A stretch of DNA of 64,000 bases. Source: Rhodospirillaceae bacterium (lineage in GTDB: Bacteria > Pseudomonadota > Alphaproteobacteria > Rhodospirillales > Rhodospirillaceae). Below, piece by piece: positions 54,107-63,571 of the stretch. A program made the position numbers and the translations under genes. Where the stretch lies: positions 20,780 through 84,779 of the forward strand of contig JAQWRV010000033.1 of NCBI GenBank assembly GCA_029243545.1. Reading direction: 5' to 3'. The notes below the pieces were generated by a model that saw nothing but the letters and a program-made list of their open reading frames with translations, did not search any database and was not told the DNA's origin. Numbering within the stretch: position 1 is the stretch's first letter; each line of letters opens with the position of its first letter.

Positions 54107-55214
54107 TGCCCTCGTCCGATTCTTGTATGATGGGCAACATGATACGGAATGTCGTACCGCGAGAGCCCGTATCAAATTCAACGACACCACCGTGATCCGC
54201 AACGATTTTTGCGACTAAAGCTAAGCCAAGGCCGGTACCATGTGATTTGGTTGAAACAAATGGATCAAACAAATGCGGCCTAAGTTCTTCGGGAACACCG
54301 GCGCCGTTGTCTTGAATGCTGACGACGAGTGGCAGTTGAAGACGCGTTGCAGATCCCGGAATCTTAAGGCGCACGCCCGGCCTATAAGCCGTAGATAGGG
54401 TAATTTCCCCCCCCAAGGCTGGCGCTGCATCTGCTGCGTTCTTAATGAGATTGAGCAGCACTTGAATAAGTTGGTCCCGGTTACCAGATACCGGTGGCAA
54501 TGACGGATCGTAAAACTCGTTAAACCGCATACCTTTGGCGACACCGTTCTCGGCCAAACGCTTTACGTGTTCTAAAATGCTGTGAATATTGACCGCGCCT
54601 CGCTCTAGAGGCCTGTCGTCAGAAAATACTTCCATGCGATCAACAAGGGCGACGACCCGATCCGTCTCATCACAGATCAATCGTGTTAGGGCAGCGTCCT
54701 CTGCATTGGCATTTTGCTCCAGGAGTTGGGCTGCCCCTCGAATTCCTGAAAGCGGATTCTTCACTTCATGGGCGAGCAAAGCGGCTATTGCAGTAACTGA
54801 ACGGACTGAATGCCGATTTTCAATTTGCTGGCCAATTTTAAGGGCACGTGTCTGCTCCTGCATCGACACAACAACAACATCGTGGCGTTCGCCGAGAGGA
54901 GCAGCATACACGGACATGATGCGCACTCCCGTTTTTGGTGTGTCTAGCGTTATGCCAAATTCGGAAATTGGAGCACTCTCACGAAGCACTTGTGAAACCA
55001 ACCCGTGCACCGACCCATCCTCAGGAAGGATACTGGTCAGACTTTGGCCGACTAGTCCGGCCGAACTGATTTGAAATAACTGTTCTGCCGCACTATTCGC
55101 GTACCTTAAACGAAGGGAGTCATCGACGACAAACGTCGCCGACCCTAGGGCAGAAAGAATATCTTCCAGCGATACAGGAATCCCCAAATCGACAACGGGC
55201 GACGCCTCGGCCAT
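54099..55214 (-). CDS. ntrB: nitrogen regulation histidine kinase NtrB
   Basis: A 371-residue cytosolic kinase/phosphatase. PAS domain at about 22-125, the H-box [20 protein letters not shown] with the phospho-His, N-box [19 protein letters not shown], and G-boxes [20 protein letters not shown] and [20 protein letters not shown]. It senses nitrogen status through PII proteins. The start overlaps the dusB stop (TAATG), as is usual for nifR3-ntrB. Confidence 0.95.
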   Translation of the reverse strand: MAEASPVVDLGIPVSLEDILSALGSATFVVDDSLRLRYANSAAEQLFQISSAGLVGQSLTSILPEDGSVHGLVSQVLRESAPISEFGITLDTPKTGVRIMSVYAAPLGERHDVVVVSMQEQTRALKIGQQIENRHSVRSVTAIAALLAHEVKNPLSGIRGAAQLLEQNANAEDAALTRLICDETDRVVALVDRMEVFSDDRPLERGAVNIHSILEHVKRLAENGVAKGMRFNEFYDPSLPPVSGNRDQLIQVLLNLIKNAADAAPALGGEITLSTAYRPGVRLKIPGSATRLQLPLVVSIQDNGAGVPEELRPHLFDPFVSTKSHGTGLGLALVAKIVADHGGVVEFDTGSRGTTFRIMLPIIQESDEGNG

Positions 55215-56206
55215 TAGGCTGCTGCCGCCAACGCGCAAACATCGCCATCAAACAGATTGATGATGCGTCCTATGACAATAGTTGGATCAGTTTCCGTATT
55301 GATTGAGGTACGGAAAGTATTGGCACCCGGTAGACCATAGGCAGACCAAGCTAGGTGTTTTCTTGCAACCCGTATTCCCTTCCCTTCACCGTAAAATGAC
55401 AAAATTGAATCGTAGTGTTCCAGCACGGCTTTACGGCGTTCAGCGGGACTAGGGTCAGGCTTATTTTGTCCGGTCTTTAAGAAATGAGACACCTGCGACG
55501 GAAACCAGGGCTTTCCGTAGCACCCACGTCCGACCATGACGCCGTCAGCACCGGACTGCGAAAGCGCGTCAGCTGCCATTTCTGCGCTAGTGATATCACC
55601 ATTGACGATAACAGGAATTGAAACCGCGTCTTTGACGGACCGAATAGCAGCCCAATTTGCTGCCCCGGTATACATTTGCATACGCGTACGGCCATGCACG
55701 GTAATCATTTGTACGCCGGCAGCTTCAGCCTTGCGAGCAATTGACGGGGCATTGAGGCTGTCATCATCCCACCCCAACCGCATCTTGAGCGTTACAGGAA
55801 TTGTTACGGCCCGAACTGTAGCATCGATAATCCTTAGGGCCTGCACCTCATCTTTCATAAGTGCTGACCCGGCCCACCCTTTGACGACTTTTTTCACCGG
55901 GCAGCCCATATTGATATCGATGAGCGCAGCGTCTCTGTCTTGGTTTATCTTTGCAGCTTGAGCCATGACAGCGGGATCACAACCGGCAAGCTGAACGGCC
56001 ATGGGCGCCTCATTATCCTGCGGCGAGCTCATGCGTAAAGTGTCACTATGCGACCGGACCAACTGTTGACTGGCAACCATTTCAGAAAAAACCAGCCCGG
56101 CTCCGTACCGCCGGACTAGTGCGCGAAACGGCCTGTCGGTCACCCCTGACATTGGGGCGAGTAAAACCGGTGTTTCAAGAGCAATATCGCCAATGGCAAA
56201 GCTCAT
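55214..56206 (-). CDS. dusB: tRNA-dihydrouridine synthase DusB (NifR3)
   Basis: A 330-residue FMN-dependent enzyme that reduces uridine in the tRNA D-loop. Family blocks are [55 protein letters not shown] (catalytic Cys in GCP), and VNGDITS with [13 protein letters not shown] at the phosphate site. It is first in the nifR3-ntrB-ntrC operon. The promoter must lie in the 241 bp shared with the divergent ispDF. Confidence 0.95.
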   Translation of the reverse strand: MSFAIGDIALETPVLLAPMSGVTDRPFRALVRRYGAGLVFSEMVASQQLVRSHSDTLRMSSPQDNEAPMAVQLAGCDPAVMAQAAKINQDRDAALIDINMGCPVKKVVKGWAGSALMKDEVQALRIIDATVRAVTIPVTLKMRLGWDDDSLNAPSIARKAEAAGVQMITVHGRTRMQMYTGAANWAAIRSVKDAVSIPVIVNGDITSAEMAADALSQSGADGVMVGRGCYGKPWFPSQVSHFLKTGQNKPDPSPAERRKAVLEHYDSILSFYGEGKGIRVARKHLAWSAYGLPGANTFRTSINTETDPTIVIGRIINLFDGDVCALAAAA

Positions 56207-56447
56207 GGAATCCTGCCGAGGTTAGAGCTTATTTTGCTGCCTAATTCTTGGGCATTTGCTCCCGAACAGAGACGAAAAGCAAGACATTTCCTTAACAATC
56301 GTGACTTTTTTGCCAATAAATATTGGCGCGCGGCCAAACTGTAGTCAATTTCGTACCCCTCGTAATGATGCTGGTTGGGCCGTCGTAGCCGTGCTATGGG
56401 AGAAAACCCTTTAAAAACTGCCTTTTCATAGGAGTAACCAGGCCACA

Positions 56448-57596
56448 ATGTCATTTTGTACCGCCATTGTTGTCGCAGCCGGGCGAGGCACTCGATTTGG
56501 AGGCCAAACACCCAAACAATACGTGAAACTTGGCGGATTTCCGCTCTTGCGCCATTCATTAACTGTGTTTGCAAAGCATCCGCGGATTGATGCTGTTATT
56601 CCTGTCATACGCCCAGATGACCGCGATTTGTTTTTGCACGCCGCTTCTGGATTGGATATCCAAGAACCAGTGAGTGGAGGAGCATCACGGCAGGACTCTG
56701 TCTATCGCGGCCTGGAAGCCTTGGAGAAGGAGGATCCTGGCAAAATCCTCATTCATGATGGGGCCCGCCCAAAACCCGGATCAGGTGTCATCGACCGCGT
56801 TTTAGACGCATTGGACGGGGCGGCGGCAGGTGTTATTCCCATATTACCAGTACCGGATACGCTCAAACGGATAGATGGCGCTAACATTGTCAGAGAAACA
56901 GTCGCACGCGATGGCGTGGTCCGCGCCCAAACACCTCAAGGGTTTTTGTTTAAACCTCTTATTGCCGCCCACCGCGCCTGTGCTGGTAAGTCTCTTACAG
57001 ATGACTCGGCTATCCTTGAGTACTGTGGGCATGAAGTCACTACGGTTAAAGGTGACCCAGGAAATATTAAAGTGACAGACAACGCTGACCTTGAGGCCGT
57101 GACGGAATCCTTATTCGAGACCCGAACTGGTTCCGGGTTCGACGCTCATCGTTTTGGTGATGGTAATGGCCTCATGCTTGGCGGCATAAATATCCCCTTC
57201 GATAAGTCCCTGGTCGGGCATTCGGATGCTGATGTGGTTCTACACGCGGCAACGGATGCTGTTCTAGGAGCCCTAGCAGACGGCGATATCGGTATTCACT
57301 TTCCTCCTTCGGAACCGGCACACAAAGATGCGCCGTCCGATATATTTCTCAGGTTCGCAATTAGCCGGTTGCAGCAGCGGCTTGGCCGATTGCTTCACTT
57401 GGACCTCACTGTCATTTGTGAACAACCGAAAATCTCAGTGCATCGCGATGCCATGCGAGCCCGCATCGCAGAAATTTCTGATGTTTCACTGGACCGGGTC
57501 GGCGTTAAAGCCACCACGACAGAAGGCCTCGGTTTTACCGGCCGTGGCGAAGGTATTGCCTGCCAAGCCGTCGCAACTATACAGATTGTTCCCTAA
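56448..57596 (+). CDS. ispDF: bifunctional IspD/IspF isoprenoid enzyme
   Basis: A 382-residue fusion for two steps of the MEP pathway. IspD (about 1-225): VVAAGRGTRFGGQTPKQYVK is the CTP-binding loop, and the later HDGARP and ETVARDGVVRAQTPQGF fit. IspF (about 227-382): GSGFDAHRFGDG with metal ligands D and H, VGHSDADVVLHAATDAVLGA, DIGIHFPPS and KATTTEGLGFTGRGEGI. It makes 2-C-methyl-D-erythritol 2,4-cyclodiphosphate. The fusion is common in alphaproteobacteria. Its stop overlaps the stop of the decayed cutA on the other strand. Confidence 0.96.
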   Translation: MSFCTAIVVAAGRGTRFGGQTPKQYVKLGGFPLLRHSLTVFAKHPRIDAVIPVIRPDDRDLFLHAASGLDIQEPVSGGASRQDSVYRGLEALEKEDPGKILIHDGARPKPGSGVIDRVLDALDGAAAGVIPILPVPDTLKRIDGANIVRETVARDGVVRAQTPQGFLFKPLIAAHRACAGKSLTDDSAILEYCGHEVTTVKGDPGNIKVTDNADLEAVTESLFETRTGSGFDAHRFGDGNGLMLGGINIPFDKSLVGHSDADVVLHAATDAVLGALADGDIGIHFPPSEPAHKDAPSDIFLRFAISRLQQRLGRLLHLDLTVICEQPKISVHRDAMRARIAEISDVSLDRVGVKATTTEGLGFTGRGEGIACQAVATIQIVP

Positions 57597-58237
57597 GACG
57601 CTTCAGTTTCAGACTGAACCCATTTCAGATAGTCATGCGATCACTCTTCTAAATCGTAAGACAAGATGCATGATGTGTCTTAGGAATGGATCTGTTTAAT
57701 TCGTGTGATGGCCTCATCGCGCCGCGAAATCGCCGTCTTGGCAATCAGAATAGATTCCGATTCCTAATCAACAGCGCCCTCCCAGCGATAACTCGACCTA
57801 GGGGGCTACGCTTCATAGTTTTACTCTACTTCGCACGCACAGCCACTTCAGCGGCCTTTGCTTTTATGCCGCGCACGATAATGTTTGGGATTTTCGGAAT
57901 ATCAAACCTGGCCTTTATGGGGTTGCGCCCAAGTGCCCGTCAACATGATCGCATCTGCCTCACTAAAATCGATAGCGCCTAACGTGGCGAGCGCATCTGC
58001 CTCACTGAGTCCGTATATCACGCGGGTGTCTTCGGAGGCGATGGCGATGCACGTGGTGTTGACCACGTTAAACCCGCGGCCGACCCAGTAGTCCCGGCTC
58101 ATAACGACAGACCATTATGATGTCGCCCCGCCAAACATGTTGGCGCAAGCTGCCAACCGCTCCTCAACAAACATTTTCGTAAGGATTATGCACGCGTATG
58201 GGGTGCTAGTGGTAATATATACAATGCAGGCTATCAT
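57593..58237 (-). pseudogene. cutA: decayed cutA, split by an insertion
   Basis: On the minus strand an ATG at 58237 opens MIACIVYITTSTP, then VEERLAACANMFGGATS and a TAA at 58115: the N-terminal 40 residues of CutA. From 57790 the C-terminal part resumes as YRWEGAVD-stop-ESESILIAKT, then AITRIKQIHS-stop, CILSYDLEE-stop and SHDYLKWVQSETEAS before TAG at 57593. All pieces after 57790 are in one frame, broken by three nonsense codons that replace expected Gln, Tyr and Gly. Joined, they give about 106 residues, the normal CutA length. CutA is a trimeric divalent-cation-tolerance protein. Confidence 0.8.
57791..58117 (-). pseudogene. racemase-like gene fragment inserted in cutA
   Basis: The 327 bp between the two cutA parts encode protein-like sequence of another family: RDYWVGRGFNVVNTTCIAIA, SEDTRVIYGLSEADALATL, FSEADAIMLTGTW, and in a shifted frame FDIPKIPNIIVRGIKAKAAE. 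The pattern (a 'GF.VV' strand, a long linker, 'ADAi.i..T') resembles Asp/Glu racemase-like proteins such as arylmalonate decarboxylase or maleate isomerase. It contains a 15-bp direct repeat (57950-57964 and 57992-58006). No inverted ends or target duplication were seen. Confidence 0.5.
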
Positions 58238-58339
58238 CCCTGATTCAGCCTCTTCACTTAACGTGCTATACCTTTCTTAACTACAGAACGGTATAATGGG
58301 ACCAAATACTATCTGTCCACCGGCTATAAGGGGGGCGCC

Positions 58340-58603
58340 ATGGACACTACAACGCACCGGACCATTCGCCTGTCTTTACCACAGCGCAAATGGTTGATAC
58401 GTGGGCTAACGCAACCGGGTGGCAAACTGCCGCTGTTCGATGAGAATGGTAAGAGAATCAATCTACAAGTTGTGCGAAAATGCGTCGATGCTGGGTGGGC
58501 TGAACCTTGGTTTGAGAACCAAATGAAACCAGATTGGCTGGTCTGCAAGTTGACGGATGCCGGCAGGCTAGCCTTAGAAGACACTAATTCCGAATCAGTT
58601 TAG
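58340..58603 (+). CDS. small conserved-looking protein, unknown
   Basis: An 87-residue protein with a GGGGGG tract just before its ATG. It has a helical N terminus (TIRLSLPQRKWLIRGLTQPG), then LPLFDENGKRI, and the C-terminal stretch KCVDAGWAEPWFENQMKPDW followed by LVCKLTDAGRLALE. The last part resembles the recognition helix and wing of small winged-helix domains, so a DNA-binding role is possible. I do not recognise a named family. It lies alone between the cutA ruin and tRNA-Pro. Confidence 0.6.
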   Translation: MDTTTHRTIRLSLPQRKWLIRGLTQPGGKLPLFDENGKRINLQVVRKCVDAGWAEPWFENQMKPDWLVCKLTDAGRLALEDTNSESV

Positions 58604-58688
58604 CCTAAGCCCGCTAATAATGATTACATTTTAATAGCTAATGTTTCACCGAGGCAGTGCAATATAAGGCATTAATAATAAACAATAA

Positions 58689-58765
58689 TGGTCGGAGCGG
58701 CGGGATTTGAACCCACGACCCCTACACCCCCAGTGTAGTGCGCTACCAGACTGCGCTACGCTCCG
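58689..58765 (-). tRNA. tRNA-Pro(GGG)
   Basis: Minus strand. Acceptor arms CGGAGCG and CGCTCCG pair. The anticodon stem CTACA/TGTAG encloses CTGGGGG, giving anticodon GGG. The T-arm GGTTCAAATCC is present. Discriminator A at 58692 is followed by an encoded CCA (58691-58689). Confidence 0.97.
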
Positions 58766-58867
58766 ACATCTCATCCCATCCCATCACAGTACTTAGATCG
58801 AAAAATGCTCTGTGGAAGAAGCGCGGACTATACCGACGCAATTCTGGCAAAACAACGGTGCGTAGGC

Positions 58868-59302
58868 TCAAGCACGTGCAGATAATGCAGTGCGCAATGA
58901 GTCACGGATATCGGTCAATTCGGCGATCAACTGTGTACTGTCAAAAGCAGATGGCTTGTCTTCAACAGGTTCTGCTTTGCTACTTTGCGACGGCAATAAC
59001 CCAGTTGAACGGTCTAGAATAGTTTTAACACCATGATCGCGAAAGAGCTTTTGCACCCCTTTTATGGTGAGACCGTCGCGATACAATAGGTCACGAATGC
59101 TCTTGAGTAGTCCGACGTCTTCAGGACGATAATAGCGTCGTCCACCACCACGCTTGAGCGGCTTAACCTGACTGAATTTCGATTCCCAAAATCTGAGGGC
59201 ATGCTGGGGTACGTCTAACTCGCCAGCAACTTCACTGATTGTCCTAAATGCAGATTCGGACTTCCGTGAACTGCTAGTGTCTATGTCTATGTCTGCGCTC
59301 AC
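58868..59302 (-). CDS. MerR-family transcriptional regulator
   Basis: A 144-residue MerR-type regulator. The winged HTH is [20 protein letters not shown] followed by [20 protein letters not shown], and a short helix after it contains [18 protein letters not shown]. It lacks metal-binding cysteines. In alphaproteobacteria this gene regularly follows ihfA (as here, three bases apart), downstream of plsX-fabH. Its targets are unknown. Confidence 0.9.
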   Translation of the reverse strand: MSADIDIDTSSSRKSESAFRTISEVAGELDVPQHALRFWESKFSQVKPLKRGGGRRYYRPEDVGLLKSIRDLLYRDGLTIKGVQKLFRDHGVKTILDRSTGLLPSQSSKAEPVEDKPSAFDSTQLIAELTDIRDSLRTALSARA

Positions 59303-59305
59303 GAA

Positions 59306-59701
59306 TTACTCGCCGATTTCTTCGCGGATTTTATCGATCACCGATGAAGAGTATCCGGACGGCGGTTGCGCGTCCGGAATATCTAGATCCCTGTCCGCGT
59401 CCGCAGATATTTTTTCGCCGCGAATACGTGCTTTGAGAAGCTGAGACGCTCTAAACACCAAAACTTTCCGCGGCCGAATTGGCACTTCCTCGCCAGTTTT
59501 AGGATTGCGTCCAATACGCTCACCCTTTTGGCGAACGGAAAAACTTCCGAACGACGAAATCTTTACAGCCTCTCCTCGCACAAGCGCTGCGGAAATCTCT
59601 TCTAGAACCATTTCAAGCAATTCCGCCGACTCGTTGCGGGAAAGCCCTACTTCCTGGTAGATCGATTCGCTCAGCTGCGCCCGGGTCATGGTGCGGCTCA
59701 T
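59306..59701 (-). CDS. ihfA: integration host factor subunit alpha
   Basis: A 131-residue IHF-alpha that bends DNA as a heterodimer with IHF-beta. The HU/IHF fold is clear: [40 protein letters not shown] with the DNA-intercalating PKTGEEVPI arm and [16 protein letters not shown]. The family is usually about 100 residues. Here a C-terminal extension of about 35 ([20 protein letters not shown]...) is mostly acidic. The ATG at 59701 has GGGGAA seven bases upstream and is preferred over the longer frame. Confidence 0.93.
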   Translation of the reverse strand: MSRTMTRAQLSESIYQEVGLSRNESAELLEMVLEEISAALVRGEAVKISSFGSFSVRQKGERIGRNPKTGEEVPIRPRKVLVFRASQLLKARIRGEKISADADRDLDIPDAQPPSGYSSSVIDKIREEIGE

Positions 59702-59821
59702 ATCGCACTTCCCCATTGTTTGCGATGCGCAAGAGAACTGACGGTAGCCCGGTTAACGTTCCGGCGTCAATACAGGTTAATATTAAATTGCAATGTGTTA
59801 GGGGGCTTCTTCGACGCTTTC

Positions 59822-60796
59822 TCACATACGAACCAAAGCTGATCCCCACGTGAATCCGCCGCCCATAGCCTCCATCAAGACCAATTGCCCTTCCTGTATG
59901 CGCCCATCATCTACACCTGTCGCTAAAGCAAGGGGAATGGACGCCGCTGAGGTGTTCGCATGGTCCTCGACAGTGACAATCACCTTGCCAGGTTGAATAC
60001 CAAGTTTTTTTACTGTCGCATCTAAAATACGCTTGTTGGCTTGATGCGGCACAAGCCAATCAACATCGGCAATAGTGATGTCATTCGCGGCTAAGGACTC
60101 TCTGACGGTATCCGCTAAGTTGACAACGGCATGGCGAAACACCTCTCGTCCTTCCATCCGAATATAACCCGTCGTCTGCGTTGTTGACGCGCCGCCGTCC
60201 ACATAAAGCAGGTCATGCTGGCGGCCGTCAGAGTGCAGGTGTGTCGACAGAATACCGCGATCGGCGATCGTCCCAATTCCCTGTTCAGCCGACAGAACTA
60301 CGGCCCCTGCTCCGTCTCCGAACAGCACACTCGTGGTCCGGTCTTCCCAGTCCACTATGCAGGAAATTGTCTCGGCCCCCATTAAAAGCACCGTTTTCGC
60401 CTGGCCGCAGCGAATTGCGTTATCGACAACAGCGAGACCATATACAAAGCCGGAGCACACCGCCTGAATATCAAACGACGGCACACCTGGTCGGCCTAAA
60501 GCAGCCTGCACCTTCGCCGCGGTGGCTGGTAAGGTGTGATCAGGCGTAGTGGTAGCAACAACAAACATGTCGACATCTGCACCAGAGATACCAGCACGCT
60601 TCAAAGCCTGTAGGCCGGCATTGATGGCCAGATCGGATGTTGCTTCATCGTCAGCAGCAATATGCCGGCGGCGTATCCCTGTCCGGTCGCGGATCCACTC
60701 ATCTGACGTATCGACACGTTTAGCCAATTCGTCATTGGTCACGACATTTGCAGGGAGGTATGACCCTACCCCTCTAATCACGGAGCGTATTGTCAT
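59822..60796 (-). CDS. fabH: 3-oxoacyl-ACP synthase III
   Basis: A 324-residue KAS III that starts fatty-acid synthesis by condensing acetyl-CoA with malonyl-ACP. The triad is Cys114 in DIQAVCSGF, His in [11 protein letters not shown] and Asn in [11 protein letters not shown]. Its start overlaps the plsX stop by four bases (ATGA). This is the conserved plsX-fabH pair. Confidence 0.96.
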   Translation of the reverse strand: MTIRSVIRGVGSYLPANVVTNDELAKRVDTSDEWIRDRTGIRRRHIAADDEATSDLAINAGLQALKRAGISGADVDMFVVATTTPDHTLPATAAKVQAALGRPGVPSFDIQAVCSGFVYGLAVVDNAIRCGQAKTVLLMGAETISCIVDWEDRTTSVLFGDGAGAVVLSAEQGIGTIADRGILSTHLHSDGRQHDLLYVDGGASTTQTTGYIRMEGREVFRHAVVNLADTVRESLAANDITIADVDWLVPHQANKRILDATVKKLGIQPGKVIVTVEDHANTSAASIPLALATGVDDGRIQEGQLVLMEAMGGGFTWGSALVRM

Positions 60797-61848
60797 GCGG
60801 TGCGGGCTGCCTGGCGCGTTTCTACGGCGCCATCAAGATTTAGGTGTGTCAGTTGTTCGCCGATGGAACTGTTGAGATCACGCGCCACCATATCGACAGC
60901 AACCCCCACGGCATTGGCGAAGCCGAGGGCATCGGTACCGCCATGGCTTTTGACAGCAACACCATTGAGGCCAACAAACAACGCACCATTGTACCGGCGT
61001 GGATCGGTTCTGGTCATCACCTGCATCAGCACCGGCTTGATCAAAAGATAACCCAGTCTTGCCAGAATCGAACTCTTGAATGCTGATTTAAGAAACTGGG
61101 TGTAGAGCTTTGCGGTTCCCTCGGCCGTCTTAAGTGATACGTTCCCCGTAAAACCGTCAGTCACCACCACATCGACGGTTCCCGCCATTATGTCGTCACC
61201 TTCGATGAAACCATGGAAATCTAGGTCCAGATCGCTTTCTCGCAAGATCGCGGCAGCATCGCGCAATAAATGTGTCCCTTTTAGGTCTTCTGTTCCGATA
61301 TTGAGCAGTCCTACTTTAGGATGGTCCAAGCCGCTCATGGCTCGTGTGAAACAAGCTCCCATAACAGCAAATTCAACGAGATTGCGGACGGTGCACTGGG
61401 CATTTGCACCAAGATCTAACATTGCTACTTCACCAATTTGACTAGGAAATACGGAACATATCGCTGGCCGGTCGATGCCGGGCAACGTCCGCATGTTGAG
61501 TTTGGCCATGGCCATTAAGGCCCCTGTGTTTCCGGCGGAAACAACACCGTGGGCCTCACCATCTTTAACAGCTTCAATTGCTTTCCACATGCTGGAATTT
61601 CGACCCTGCCGAATAGCCTGAGAAATATTTTGGTCGCCGGTAACAACGTCGTCGGTATGGCGGACTTCGCTAATTTCCTTAAGCTTTCTGTCTTGGTCGA
61701 GGTACGGTTGAATTTGCTGTTCGCGGCCGAACAGCATGTAGCGTACCTCTGGGTACCGGATGCACGCTTCCGCCACTCCGTTCATTACGATGCCAGGGGC
61801 AGAATCACCCCCCATAGCGTCAATCGAAAGCGTTATTACTTTGCTCAC
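60793..61848 (-). CDS. plsX: phosphate acyltransferase PlsX
   Basis: A 351-residue enzyme converting acyl-ACP and phosphate to acyl-phosphate for phospholipid synthesis. Family blocks are [42 protein letters not shown] and [17 protein letters not shown]. The start is the GTG at 61848, five bases after AGAGGG. Another GTG at 61869 lacks such a site. It is 119 bp after rpmF. Confidence 0.95.
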   Translation of the reverse strand: MSKVITLSIDAMGGDSAPGIVMNGVAEACIRYPEVRYMLFGREQQIQPYLDQDRKLKEISEVRHTDDVVTGDQNISQAIRQGRNSSMWKAIEAVKDGEAHGVVSAGNTGALMAMAKLNMRTLPGIDRPAICSVFPSQIGEVAMLDLGANAQCTVRNLVEFAVMGACFTRAMSGLDHPKVGLLNIGTEDLKGTHLLRDAAAILRESDLDLDFHGFIEGDDIMAGTVDVVVTDGFTGNVSLKTAEGTAKLYTQFLKSAFKSSILARLGYLLIKPVLMQVMTRTDPRRYNGALFVGLNGVAVKSHGGTDALGFANAVGVAVDMVARDLNSSIGEQLTHLNLDGAVETRQAARTA

Positions 61849-61967
61849 ACAGCCCTCTGATTCCTTCACCTTTCGGTAAAGACAGACAATCAGGTGTCAT
61901 GAAGAAAGGCTCCCTAACCTGGACGCTGATTACCTTAGTAAAAAGCGCCGTCACCGGCGCCAACGAA

Positions 61968-62156
61968 TTATAGGACAGTTTCTCTTGGTTCCACCACGTC
62001 ACGATCATTATAAGAGCCACAGGACTGGCATACGTGGTGTGGACGCTTTAATTCCCCACAATTCGGGCATTCTTGGTGCACGCTGGCACTCAGCGAGTCG
62101 TGAGCACGGCGCATATCCCGTTTAGATTTCGAGACTTTAGTCTTAGGTACAGCCAT
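61968..62156 (-). CDS. rpmF: 50S ribosomal protein L32
   Basis: A 62-residue L32: [20 protein letters not shown] at the N terminus and a zinc-ribbon CPNC...CQSCG. It stands in the usual order yceD-rpmF-plsX. Confidence 0.97.
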   Translation of the reverse strand: MAVPKTKVSKSKRDMRRAHDSLSASVHQECPNCGELKRPHHVCQSCGSYNDRDVVEPRETVL

Positions 62157-62264
62157 TTTTAGTACTTTCCTGGGCCTTCAGCCTTGATTGCCGAGGCCTC
62201 TTCGCGGGTAATTTTGTTGAAAGCGAGTACATACCCAATACCGTCTGCCGGGGCAAGGAACGAA

Positions 62265-62852
62265 TTACCGATCTGTTCCTCCGGTTTTGAGCCCGGCAAG
62301 AGCTGAAAAAGGGCTGTTCTTGAATGTTTCTCCATCTTCCCCCTCATATCCCAGAGCTTCAGTTTGGAATTGAACATCGGGCGCCCGTGGGTAAGGGTTC
62401 AGATTGAGGATAAAATGTTCCAACGCAAGGGCTCCAAAATCGATTTGACCGTTGGTCACAGGCTCGGGTGGGTCGTCGTCGCTAACCGCGATTTCAACCT
62501 CTTTTCCTTCAGATACTTGGTTGAGGGTATAGGTCTGAGTAATATCAGCCTCAACATGAGCCTCTACGGGCACAAGCGACACGCCGCAGGTTTGAACGAC
62601 GCCAGCCTTTAACGTGCCTTGAACCACGAGCAGCGCGCCTGGTCCTTTCAAAACATGAAAACCTGCTTTCAGGTAATCGACGGATCGCAAATTGCTAGCT
62701 GCAGATATAGCAGCCAGATCTTCCGCCGTTGCATTGATCAGCACATCACGGCCCTGGGCTGATAGGTCCGAAACAGGAATCAAATTTGAAAGTGGGCCAC
62801 TACCTGTGCCCCGGGACTCATGCAGCTGGTTGAGGCTTTTTTTCGCCATCAT
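62265..62852 (-). CDS. DUF177 / YceD family protein
   Basis: A 195-residue YceD/DUF177 protein, generally linked to 23S rRNA accumulation and located before rpmF. Typical segments are QGTLKAGVVQTCGVSLVPVE (the VxQxCxVTLxPV strand), an acidic middle and the C-terminal DVQFQTEALG...NSPFSALAGLK. Two start codons in tandem (ATGATG) lie at 62852. The 108-bp gap to rpmF holds no gene. Confidence 0.88.
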   Translation of the reverse strand: MMAKKSLNQLHESRGTGSGPLSNLIPVSDLSAQGRDVLINATAEDLAAISAASNLRSVDYLKAGFHVLKGPGALLVVQGTLKAGVVQTCGVSLVPVEAHVEADITQTYTLNQVSEGKEVEIAVSDDDPPEPVTNGQIDFGALALEHFILNLNPYPRAPDVQFQTEALGYEGEDGETFKNSPFSALAGLKTGGTDR

Positions 62853-62875
62853 ATTACTTAATCTCAGGTTGCTCC

Positions 62876-63412
62876 TTACCGCTCAACGTCGAACCGAATA
62901 TGGCCCGCAAGGATGTCGTCACTGGATTGATTAGCCAAATGCTGATCAGTTCCAATGACATATGTTGCAAGAATTGTAGCTGGCCCTTTAGCGTCTTCAA
63001 TAGTTCGATAGAGTATCTCTAACAGTCCGGATGCTAACGCATCGACGCCCGTCTCTAGTCCGCTCTCAAGAATTTCTGCGCGGCCATAAAACGCTTTAGC
63101 CACTTTCTTGACATGCTTGCCGATGCTCATGTCGCCGATACCCATTTCCCGGAGATTGCGGTCCATATCAGCAAATAAAAGATCAAGAAGTTCTTGGCTG
63201 ACGGCGACGGCCAATTTTCCCTCCCCGCGTAAACGGCGGATCAAGAGCATCACATGCAAGACGATCATGTCGAAACGGCCATCAATCGTGTCAGGCACGT
63301 TGAGTTCAAGATAGAACCGTGGCAATCGTGATTGTTGGACGGTGGTCACATAAAGAGCACTCGCTATATCGGCACGATGCCTTTTTTCGCGAAATCGATC
63401 AAAAAAACCCAT
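62876..63412 (-). CDS. ubiquinol-cytochrome c chaperone (CBP3 family)
   Basis: A 178-residue protein of the CBP3/ubiquinol-cytochrome c chaperone family, which helps assemble cytochrome b of complex bc1. Blocks are LYVTTVQQSRLPRFYLELNV, TIDGRFDMIVLHVMLLIRRL and DMDRNLREMGIGDMSIGKHV, the family's core, ending in an acidic FYGRAEILE. It is common beside bamE, DUF177 and rpmF in alphaproteobacteria. The bamE gene diverges from it across about 160 bp. Confidence 0.93.
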   Translation of the reverse strand: MGFFDRFREKRHRADIASALYVTTVQQSRLPRFYLELNVPDTIDGRFDMIVLHVMLLIRRLRGEGKLAVAVSQELLDLLFADMDRNLREMGIGDMSIGKHVKKVAKAFYGRAEILESGLETGVDALASGLLEILYRTIEDAKGPATILATYVIGTDQHLANQSSDDILAGHIRFDVER

Positions 63413-63571
63413 AGCAGTCCGCCGCGTCTAAAAGGAGTGTTCTTATATGCCTTTCATGGCCGGGACGGTGGAACGAGTCAACGGCTCTGATGCTGCCCCC
63501 TTCCGTCCCCGAGTATTTCAGAGGATTTTGGCATCTACCGTATGGAAACCAGTTCTGATATAAAACGGTTT

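Noticed and set aside
57597..57679. Inverted repeat TTCAGT/ACTGAA after ispDF as its terminator
   Set aside because: No T run follows, and the bases belong to the C-terminal codons of the decayed cutA.
62159..62377. Minus-strand 72-codon frame between yceD and rpmF
   Set aside because: Most of it overlaps yceD in another frame, and it has no ribosome-binding site or family resemblance.
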